Origin: Moringa oleifera
Taxonomy: Eukaryota; Streptophyta; Magnoliopsida; Brassicales; Moringaceae
Reading direction: 5' to 3'
NCBI GenBank assembly: GCA_021397835.1
Contig: JAJFZO010000191.1
Location: 1,617,001-1,681,000, forward strand
Length of the DNA stretch: 64,000 bases
Under the pieces are notes generated by a model. The model was not told the DNA's origin. It saw only the letters and a list, made by a program, of their open reading frames with translations, and made no database searches. Within the stretch, counting starts at the first letter, position 1. Each line of letters begins with the position of its first letter. The translations under genes were made by a program, and so were the position numbers. Positions 39,601 to 47,410 of the stretch are shown one piece after another.

Positions 39601-41901
39601 TGTGGTGAGAAAGAAACAAGAGGGCTTTTGACAATTATGAATTTCCTTTTATTGTAACTAGAGATTCTTGGGTTGAAGTGTTAAAATTCTGAGAATCGGG
39701 TGTTGATTTTGTAAATGAAGAAGATCTAACCGAGTTCATAGAGCTATCAATTTCTAAAAACTAGGAGAAACTGTAATGAATTGCACCCTCTTGCTGCTTA
39801 GTACTTAACTTTGTTCCTGCCCAAATTTTTTTTTAAAAAAAAAACCCAATTGATGGAGGACAAAGAGGAGAATAAGAAGAGGAAAGTACCTGATAAGAAT
39901 TGTTCACGTCGCGTAACATCTAGCTTTGTAGTTGATGAAAATGAAGTCACAATTTTATTATTAATCTCATGTTCTAAGCTATATATGAGCATGCAGTTGG
40001 GTAATAGACCCTACTATGCTCTTGTTACTAAAATCTTCCTCTCTATCCTCACAAGCAAGCTCTTGTGGCAAGCATTTCCTGTGGTATGATTTGGGACAGA
40101 GCTTGCACATAGCAAATTGTAACTCGAGAACCTTCTTATTCTCATCTTGTCTACAGATGCAACACTTATGAATGGGGCATCCAAATGTTTCCCTTACAAC
40201 AATCCTTTTCTCACGTGCAACTACATCTGCTTTTATTCCCTCACTGCAGAACATGGGTGTTAAAATAACCACAGGTGGCAGAAACACAGCAAAGATACAC
40301 TAGAGGAGCCTAATTGTCCACAAGTAGTTTTGCATCGCCTTCATCAAGTCCAAGAGACTTGTAGATAGACTCTTCACCAGCTTCTACAGTAGCATGGAAT
40401 GATCTTAAGCACCTTCCTCCACAACATAATAGTTCATCACTATTGTCATAAAATGAGCCGAACAACCAAAATAGTCCTCGTCATAGGACTCATTATCCTC
40501 CACATTGTCAATAAATAAATCATCCATGTCATCAATTATTAAGCTAGTTATGCGACATGGAGAATCTTTGTTGGGTAATTTTCTCTTCTTATTCCCCTCT
40601 TTGTCCTCCATCAGTTGGTATCAGAGCCCAACTTTGATCAATCCTTGCTGTTCACGTGCACCAAAGAAAAAAAGAAAGAAAAAGAAAAGTGAAAAAAGAA
40701 AAAGTTCTTTTGTGCACTTGTCGGCTTAAATCTTAGCAATTTTGATATCTTCTTATATTCATCGCCTAGTTCCCTTGTTGGGATTTGAGCAGCATCAATA
40801 CTAGAAGTACTACCAGATCATGCAGCGTATTAACTTGCTTATAGGCATCATCAAAGTAAGTGTGCAATTAGCTAATGAGCTCACAGTTGTCCTTGATGAC
40901 GAGTTTGATGTTTTTTTGCATGGAGGGACTATCGTTGTCTTGTTTGATGGCATGGTCATCCTGATTCTGATTCTAGTTGGGTTTTTGAAGATGATTTTCA
41001 TGCCTTGGACTATAAATTCTTGGAATAGTATCTTTGGTCTTACTCGTTAGAGTCAAGTTCTCCATGAGTGGGGGAGGATTTTAAGAAGACCTATTCCAGA
41101 TGTAAAGCTCAAAAACAGGAAACAAGATGCGTTTTTTTTCCCCCTTGCTATGTAGTTCGTTTTAAATTTTCATTAGAATTTCAATTTTCTATTTTTATTG
41201 AAGTTGTTAATGAGAACTTTAGATTTTCTATTTTTTATTAATTCCACCTTTTTTAGGATTTTAGATTTTTATTTTTACGAGTATTTGAGGGCTATAAATA
41301 ATTAGTTACCCTAATGTTTGAGACAAACTTGCTATGTTATAATTTGAGAAATTTCAGTATTTGGAGATTCTTGATCTCTATTGTTGAAGGCCCGAGACCC
41401 TGTTTTACTCTTTTCTTCTCCTTCTTTGTTCTTCCTAAAACCTTAATTATTTCAAAATCTCTCAATTCTTTTTTATTCTCCTACTTGTTCTACATCAGTT
41501 AGGTTTGGAAAAGATCTCTCTCAGAATCCAGTGGTGGCTCGGAGAGATTTTGTTTCATATCTGAGATGCTTACTAGATTGTTGGCTTTATAATGATTTTA
41601 AACTTCCAATGTGCTTCCACTTTGTTGGCAGGTATATGTTTTGCTCTACATAAGGATTGAAGTAACAAAGATTGCTGCATCATATTTCAGGCAGATGCTT
41701 CTGCTCTGCATATTCACCTGTAATTATGGATCCCCTAATCTTTTGGTTTGTTTGCAGGTTCGACTTGCAGAAGCTCAACAACAGAAAATGGCAATGGAGG
41801 ACATGAAGCCAGAGCAGCAGGAGAAATTTTCGAAATTGGAAGGTTGGCGGGAGGAGCTAAAGCTTTTGGAGGACAAAAAGGCTGAACTTACAGAATCATA
41901 A
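26911..41901 (+). CDS. PYM: PYM, partner of Y14 and Mago, 232 aa
   Basis: Cytoplasmic factor that binds the Mago-Y14 core of the exon junction complex and helps remove it from mRNA. Exons: 26911-27099, 28195-28311, 32001-32249, 41758-41901, total 699 nt, every junction phase 0. The conserved N-terminal Mago-Y14 binding motif is intact: [20 protein letters not shown] then [18 protein letters not shown], continued by [15 protein letters not shown] from exon 2. A basic block ([13 protein letters not shown]) and a C-terminal helical tail rich in Glu, Lys and Gln follow. The protein is only slightly longer than animal PYM, but the gene is 15 kb because intron 2 (28312-32000) and intron 3 (32250-41757) contain retrotransposon debris. 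Both splice pairs remain canonical. Convergent with MRT4. Confidence 0.93.
27587..27623. repeat. 37-base poly-C homopolymer in PYM intron 1
   Basis: Uninterrupted C run from 27587 to 27623, followed by TCCCC. The flanks are normal AT-rich intron. The length is probably approximate, since long C runs are prone to assembly and sequencing error. Confidence 0.95.
29737..29780. repeat. 22-bp exact tandem duplication in PYM intron 2
   Basis: The unit ACTCAAGAGAGATATGGGAA (plus TG) occurs twice head to tail at 29737-29758 and 29759-29780, just upstream of the LINE fragment. Confidence 0.9.
29829..31092 (+). mobile_element. 5'-truncated LINE (L1-type) 3' fragment in PYM intron 2
   Basis: Same orientation as PYM. 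Scattered frames encode the end of a plant LINE ORF2: [20 protein letters not shown] at about 29,922, a W-rich zf-RVT-like segment ([18 protein letters not shown]) near 30,240-30,330, and an ORF2 tail with [19 protein letters not shown] near 30,850-30,910. The frames are broken by stops and shifts. A 14-A run at 31079-31092 is the probable poly(A) tail. Neither reverse-transcriptase core nor endonuclease is present, as expected for 5' truncation. No target duplication was recognised. Confidence 0.8.
32939..33364 (+). mobile_element. LTR of a short LTR retroelement, + orientation
   Basis: A 426-bp block starting TGATGAAGCA and ending CTACATTA. It is directly followed by GTTGGTATTGGAG, which resembles the plant initiator-Met tRNA primer-binding site TGGTATCAGAGC. 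Related copies occur inverted at 33463-33839 and 34239-34551 and direct at about 41079-41497. Shared landmarks include GGCTATAAATACTTA and TAATGTTTGAGACAAAC. Confidence 0.75.
33463..34551 (-). mobile_element. Short non-coding LTR element (TRIM-like), minus orientation
   Basis: Two minus-strand LTR copies (33463-33839 and 34239-34551) flank about 400 bp of non-coding DNA. Next to the right LTR is a PBS-like GGTACTAAAACCC (minus, near 34,224-34,236). Next to the left LTR is a purine-rich GAGTGGGAGAGA (minus, 33841-33852) acting as polypurine tract. With no gag or pol and a total of 1.09 kb it fits a TRIM or similar non-autonomous element. No 5-bp target duplication was seen, consistent with nesting or rearrangement. 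Confidence 0.65.
34626..34637. repeat. Left 12-bp target-site duplication of the LINE
   Basis: CCAATTGATGGA at 34626-34637 is repeated exactly at 39846-39857, directly after the LINE's A-rich tail. Confidence 0.85.
34638..39845 (+). mobile_element. LINE (L1-type) of ~5.2 kb, degenerate, in PYM intron 3
   Basis: Sense to PYM. ORF1-like remnants run to about 36,335. Endonuclease begins near 36,349 ([11 protein letters not shown]) and ends near the SDHN motif at 36,968. Reverse transcriptase follows at 37,585-38,700: [51 protein letters not shown], the catalytic FADD at 38235-38246, and the L1-type [16 protein letters not shown] block. A zf-RVT-like region lies at 38,886-39,450. Multiple stops and frameshifts make it non-autonomous. 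It ends in an A-rich tail at 39,836-39,844 and is bounded by an exact 12-bp target duplication (34626-34637 and 39846-39857), so its ends are defined. It inserted at the LTR/PBS border of a minus-strand element. Confidence 0.85.
39846..39857. repeat. Right 12-bp target-site duplication of the LINE
   Basis: CCAATTGATGGA, identical to 34626-34637, directly follows the LINE poly(A). Confidence 0.85.
39853..39956 (+). pseudogene. Inverted stub of the EDM2-like fragment
   Basis: Encodes [17 protein letters not shown] and about 18 further residues, matching on the opposite strand the first ~35 codons of the minus-strand EDM2-like fragment that starts at 40611. The two are imperfect inverted copies about 20 bp to 0.7 kb apart, so this piece arose by inverted duplication. 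Confidence 0.65.
39979..40611 (-). pseudogene. EDM2-like PHD-finger gene fragment, intronless and frameshifted
   Basis: Reading minus from 40611, successive frames give a lysine-rich lead, an acidic run [20 protein letters not shown], the PHD-like [20 protein letters not shown] near 40,430-40,370, then [25 protein letters not shown], and [18 protein letters not shown] near 40,060. This order and wording fit the N-terminal-to-PHD region of plant ENHANCED DOWNY MILDEW 2, a chromatin reader and RNA-processing regulator. Frameshifts and stops break the frame at least twice. The exonic order without intron sequence suggests a reverse-transcribed copy or capture by a retroelement. It abuts a PBS-like TTGGTATCAGAGCCC at 40,615. 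Not functional as an EDM2 protein. Confidence 0.78.
40612..41078 (+). mobile_element. Internal region of the short LTR element (PBS to PPT)
   Basis: Starts with TTGGTATCAGAGCCC (40,615), a near-perfect plant initiator-Met primer-binding site, and ends with the polypurine-like GAGTGGGGGAGGA (about 41,066-41,078). The reverse-oriented sister sequence at 33,840-34,238 carries related ends (CTCCATGAGTGGG on the minus strand). No gag or pol frame is present. Confidence 0.6.
41079..41497 (+). mobile_element. LTR copy, + orientation, 3' end of the nest
   Basis: Direct repeat of 32939-33364, sharing AGGAAACAAGA, TATTTGAGGGCTATAAATA and CCTAATGTTTGAGACAAAC, and ending CTACATCA at 41497. The first ~25 bp of the LTR seem to be missing at its left end. 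Flanks of this and the 32939 copy do not give a matching 5-bp duplication. Confidence 0.7.
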
Positions 41902-42961
41902 ATTTGGTTTTGTTAGTGTGAGAAACTTTGTTGTTTTCATTACAGATATTAGATGAAAACACCTATTAGATGAAAACACAAAGACAGGTCTGTTGGAACA
42001 CAGGTTGACTGTCCACATTTTTTGTTCCAGACATGGCAAATGACTTTGCATAAATGCTTTTGACCCTGTGGGTTAATTGTTGTTTTGTTCAAGCACTTCC
42101 ACAGATTAGCATAAAACAGTGTTAATAGCTGTTTATGATTGTATAATATGGGTCCTTTTTCCATAATTATGATTGTAAATTAACCTTCATTTTCTAATCA
42201 ATTTCCAAATTTCCTTCTTCTGAATTGCATTGTATATAAGAAGATTAGAATATTCTCAAATTGACTGATTTCATTAAACATCAGTTTTTTAATATTCAAG
42301 TTCTCAGTCCATTACTTAAAACCCAGGTAAAGAAAATGAAACTAAAAGAGGTTCAATGAAATAATCTTATGAAGTCAAGTACTGTCACAGTTCAATATAT
42401 CCACTAAAAAATATTACATCTTGATGCACTCATCACAAAAATTATCATCCACCCCCCTGTGACTTTGCATTTCCACTCCAAAGATATGGCCTGTTAAAAC
42501 ATAGAGGCTTCATTTGTTCAGCCTAAAGGTGCAAGTTCTTACAAGTATTACTACATACAACTTTCACATTGCCATTCCCAAAATCTTAAGTTGTAACATT
42601 CTTAAAAGTTCTTGGCTCAAGGAATTGAACTCTGAGATTGTCCACTGGAAAATCAAACTTCAGTGTAATAATAAATATAAGATGTTACAAGCAAAGCCCA
42701 GTCATGCCACAGCTGTGTCAGATACACATAATGCAATAGCTTACAAGCATACTAGTCAAAAAATGAACTTATAGGTGACTTTCCTATTTCGCTAGGAATC
42801 CCGATGTAACCCTCATTACTCCTTGTACACAACCTCAGCTTCTACCTCCTTCCCACCCAAATTGGATGAACTCTGAACCAGGGTATCTCATATAGATTCT
42901 GGTTAATCATCTATCCATTCGATTTAACTTCAAAACTTTGATGAACTGTAAGGTCCATGCT
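41902..42961. other. Convergent intergenic spacer, PYM / MRT4
   Basis: Presumed 3' UTRs of both genes; otherwise nothing supported. Confidence 0.6.
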
Positions 42962-45900
42962 TCATGCAGATTCAACATCTGAATCATCTAATCCTTCTCT
43001 ATAAAGTTCAAATTCCTCTTCGCCCCATCTGCAAATCAAGTGAAGCTTGAAGGTAGCCATCTTAATTCCCAACAATCGCTGCAAAATAAGTAACCCATAG
43101 TCACAAGTTGGGTCTCTCCAACTAAGAAAAAGAAGAAAAAGAGATAATGAGTGTGACCAAGTATGCAATAATATCCAATGAGTGTCTCAGAAGAAATTGG
43201 AAAGCCACAATTATTTCACGTTGCTAGCAACAGAAACAATTTCAGAAGGTGCTACCAACTGAACCTCAACAAGAAAACATTCCTGATCAGAAAATGAAGA
43301 TTCAAGGAGTCAAGACTTTGCATATAAATCCCATTAGTGCAATTTTCTTAGAAGTCAGTTTACTGGATGACCTGAATGCAGGCTTCAAATAAAGAGCCCA
43401 TACAACTGATCTAACTAACATAATGAAAGAGCAGTAACAGTGCACCCCAGAAACACCAAAAGAAAATTTTATGATAAATTAGCACCATTTCATCTTTAAT
43501 CATCTCATGCAAGTAAATTAGAAAAACAAAGTCAGTCATAAGATTTCCCCAAATAATTAGCAGAAACTAATACCTCCTCCCATTCCAAATTTATAAAGAA
43601 GCTAAAATCCACAACATTAGTCTGGGAATGAACAAACCAATATGTGAGCTGCCTCTGGTGATAAAGGCTTTCCCTCTTCACAGATAACAAAGTCCGCAAC
43701 TAGTTCCACAACACCTAAACATCATGCACTAAATAAGCAAATTAATCCTTTCAGATATGTATACATATAGACAGCAAACAGGAAGAAATAGTGGACCTTT
43801 GTTCAATCGAACAGGTAACCCTTGCTTGCGCAAGAATGGCTCCATTTCATGTGTGAACTGTTCCAGAGGGCCTTCCTTGAGTTCTACCTAAAAAAATTTT
43901 AGATGTATCCCATTAATGATGAGAGGATCATCAGAAATAAGTAATAAATTATGCAGATTATTTAAATCATAATAAACCAATAAAAGATTAAAATTGTTGC
44001 AAAAATTATATACCAATTTAACAAAACGCAATTTACATCATTAGCTCTTTTTTGTTTTTAATCTGAACATCATTAGCTCTTTACCCAAAATGCAGTTTAC
44101 ATTAGTCCTTTCGTTTCACTCAGAATTAACAATTAAGAATAGTACAAGTCTGTCTAGTACCTTTTCTGTTGCAGTGCTTCCTGTCTTTGCAAAGTGACAA
44201 TCTTCATATGAGTTAAATAAGCTGCAAAATGATGGTGAAAGAAGCAAAAACCACAATTAACCTCAAAAGGCTATAGAACAGTTTGAATAAGCACACCAAA
44301 TGTACCAAGAATAAGGAGGTGAGAACCAAATGATTTGCCATTTCAATGACTGAAATCAACAGTCACATAGATTTTGAGACCAAATACATGGAAGGAACGA
44401 ATAATCTTTCATTTTCCTAAAAGAAACAGCTACCAAATGTTGTCACTCTCTGCTTCTAACTTTTGCTGTCACAAATCCTTTGCCAGAAGTTGAGAAATAT
44501 TCAAACTTATTACACCCTTTATAATCTGATAAATCATGGCTCAAAGACAAATCTATCATATGATTCATGCTGCAAGATGATTCTTCTTCACATCCTTCAA
44601 CTTACTTTTACTTTGAAGGGGCCAACAATATTGGGTGGACGGAGTATTTCTCAACAGTCAACGGTCATACCCCACAATTCATAATTTGTTACCTTTCTTC
44701 AGATCAATGTGAACATTTGAAGAAGACAAAGATCTTTGCAACTCAAACACAAAGAAAGTATCATATAATCATCTTATGTAACTATAAAATGCATCATAAA
44801 ATTTTGAACTTTTTTCAAAAAGTTGATACATCCTAGAAAGAGTTACATGTCCACCAAACACACTAAGGTAAGGTACCTTTCGACCTTCTCTTTTGACATA
44901 TCAGTAAGAAAAAGTCCAGCATCACCCCGAAGAAGCTGAAGGAAAAATCAAGCAAACAATAAGTATATGTGAAGAAACTTCATCAACTAACTGGAGGGCT
45001 AAAACCCTACTGGATTGCTATAAGACATATATTTACCTTGGAAACTTTGTGAATGCCTGGTCTAATCTCATCAGCAGCAGACCGACCTAGAGCAACTTGC
45101 ATGACTTTGTTTGATCCAAGAAAAAATCTGAAAAATCATAGGAAAAAGAATGAACTACAAAATACACAGTTTCTATTAATGCTTAACAAGAAGATCCAGG
45201 AAATAATTAAAACCTAACAAAATCATGCTTAGTATATTAATACTCACATTTGTAGCACATTAATATACCTAAACCTTAAATTGGAGGTGTGCAAACGTTA
45301 AGTTGTTAAACTCACATTAAATAATTGGATAAAAAGAGTTGCTCAGAAATTGAATCTATCGATGGCAGAAACAACATGCAGCAAACAAATTCTAATTTTA
45401 GTATATTAGAAAATGAGGTTCTAAATCTGCCTAAAACATAAGTAGGCCAATAGATAAAATCAGTTCAACAACTTAAAGAATCACTCAGCCAGCCTAACAC
45501 CAAAGAACTTCATTTGGTGACAGTAAATAATAAGTTGGGCCGACGAGCATTTGTTAAACTTAGTACTCCACATCCTTATTTAGAAAATGAACCTCTCAGA
45601 GAAAAAATAAAAATAAAAATAAAAAATAAGAAAAACAATGGAGGAATAAGTTTTCATTTGGGTCCTAAATAATAAAAATATCAAGAACCTATATTTAAAT
45701 CTTTATCATTCTCAGAATTACTCAAATAAAAAAAAAATGTATGAACTCACCGGCTGGTAGGCTTGAGCTGCTCTCTGAACTCCTTGAATTTAAGATTTCT
45801 CATGTTCTCAAAGGAGAAAACATATACTGAATTGTAGTTCTCTGCCGCTTCTCTTATTGAATTAACAATTGCTTCCTTATGTTCCCTTCCCTTCTTCTTT

Positions 45901-46744
45901 ATCTTTGACAAAGTTACTGCAGCAACTCAATAATTCAAAAATCGATAAAGCCATACAAAACCTCATCCCATTAAGCATTCCACAAGGTCATAATCCTGAG
46001 GTTGATTGCTAATATCGTGTTAACTATTTTGCTGTATCCAAAACACTAAATTCTACTCATACAGACATATGTGTCTCTCCATAAGACAAGTGTTCCAACT
46101 CATTTGAACTAAAATTCTATCAATAGTTACCATCTTCTGAGTTTCTTAGCCCTGTCATTCCAAATTTACATGTTATCGTATCTTAGTGGCCACACGAAGC
46201 ATGATTTTAGTAGACAAAGGTCACCTTCCCCACAGAAACCCAACAGTTTGCATCAATACCACAAGAAACAATATAAAGAGGGAAAAGGGAGAAAATTATT
46301 CAGACGTTAAAAATAGTAATATTGCTTCAGATATAACTTTTGATAAACAATATGAAATCTGCATAATGTTCTCCACAAAAATTCGCGGAAAGAAGAAGAA
46401 AAATAGTAAATCCAAAATAACAAATCAAAACGCAAGAACTGCAGAAGCTGAATTATGCTTATTCTAATACTTCCAACTTCTCATCTTTTCAATTCTCCTT
46501 AATTTTTTTCCGGCAAACAAAACTAACAGCTTCTTTTAAATGCAAAGCAACTAATTACATTCAGATACCACTTCTATTCCCAAGCCACTTACATGCTACG
46601 AAACAGAGTACGATCATACATTACCTCATGCGTATTAATACATGTATACACATTAACACATACATAGACAGATGATTTCGCGAAGGAAGACAGAGACTGA
46701 GGAGGAAAGAGCAGACCTTGTCTATTACGCTTGGACTTGGGCAT
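42962..46744 (-). CDS. MRT4 / MRTO4 ribosome assembly factor (uL10-like), 229 aa
   Basis: Nucleolar 60S biogenesis factor related to ribosomal stalk protein P0. It holds the P0 site on pre-60S until P0 replaces it. Exons (minus): 46744-46717, 45916-45751, 45127-45037, 44935-44877, 44221-44161, 43887-43797, 43714-43638, 43078-42962, total 690 nt with consistent phases. N-terminus MPKSKRNRQVTLSKIKKKGR is diagnostic. Further motifs are SIREAAENYNSVYVFSFENM, RFFLGSNKVMQVALGRS, LLRGDAGLFLTDM, QGLPVRLNKGVVEL and the C-terminal RWGEEEFELY. The length is close to human MRTO4 (239 aa). It lacks the acidic P1/P2-binding tail of P0. Divergent from separase across a promoter with a telo-box and TGGGCT motifs, typical of ribosome-biogenesis genes. 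Confidence 0.95.
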
Positions 46745-46855
46745 TGTGGCGATTCAACTAGATTACCGACGACGATAGTAGCGGCAACTTCGCTTTGCCT
46801 AAGCTTCTTCAAACTGCCTTAACCCTCTCTCCCTCCTAACTGTGTCCGCAAGTTC

Positions 46856-46863
46856 TAGGGTTT
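46856..46863 (-). promoter_or_regulatory. Telo-box (AAACCCTA) upstream of MRT4
   Basis: TAGGGTTT on the + strand, that is AAACCCTA on the MRT4 strand, 112 bp upstream of its ATG. Telo-boxes mark plant promoters of ribosomal-protein and ribosome-biogenesis genes. Confidence 0.65.
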
Positions 46864-46980
46864 TGCAATTTATACGTCCCAAAAAATCGGGTCGAGGAAC
46901 CGCAGGTCCGCTACTTCCATGTACCCGACCCGTTACGGATTAGAAAATCACTGAACCTACCCACTAGAAATGAGTAAGCC

Positions 46981-47130
46981 TTGGGCTTGTATGACTTTAT
47001 AGAAAGCCTTAAAGCTCATCTTGTTAGACTGTCCAGTACATTTGCATTGGACCTATTGGGCTTGTATGACTTTATAGAAAGCCTTAAAGCTCATCTTGTT
47101 AGACTGTCCAGTACATTTGCATTGGACCTA
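46981..47130. repeat. Exact 75-bp tandem duplication in the MRT4/separase promoter
   Basis: Positions 46981-47055 and 47056-47130 are identical. Each copy begins TTGGGCTTGT and ends TTGGACCTA, and carries one TGGGCT site II motif (46982-46987 and 47057-47062). A third, inverted one lies at 47141-47146. Confidence 0.95.
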
Positions 47131-47146
47131 TGAAAATAGAAGCCCA
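46982..47146. promoter_or_regulatory. Cluster of site II (TGGGCY) motifs
   Basis: TGGGCT at 46982-46987 and 47057-47062 on the + strand and at 47141-47146 on the minus strand. Site II motifs combined with telo-boxes are bound by TCP-type factors in plant cell-proliferation and ribosome-biogenesis promoters. Both neighbouring genes fit that class. Confidence 0.5.
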
Positions 47147-47293
47147 CAACCATTTGATAACCCAAGAGACTGCCGCAACTATTCAATTTTTGCAGTCCGT
47201 CATCTTCTTGCTGATTAGCTTGTGCACTTTTCCGAGAACCCTGCGCTTTTAAATTAACCCTTAGGCGGGCTCAATTGACGCTCCTTAAACGCC

Positions 47294-47300
47294 TATATAT
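47294..47300 (+). promoter_or_regulatory. Candidate TATA box of separase
   Basis: TATATAT 111 bp upstream of the separase ATG, followed by a CT-rich leader. Position suits a core promoter, but no transcript start is known. Confidence 0.4.
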
Positions 47301-47410
47301 GACGCACTGCCTCTTTTCTGTTTCCTGTTTCTTCTTCTTCTTTTTCTCTTTGTTTTCATTTTGAAACTTGATGCTGCTAAAACCTGGTTATCTTATAAAT
47401 TAGGCTCAAA

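Noticed and set aside
44463..44836. Two + frames opposite MRT4
   Set aside because: Within MRT4 intron 4 on the other strand, no motif, AT-rich; likely chance.
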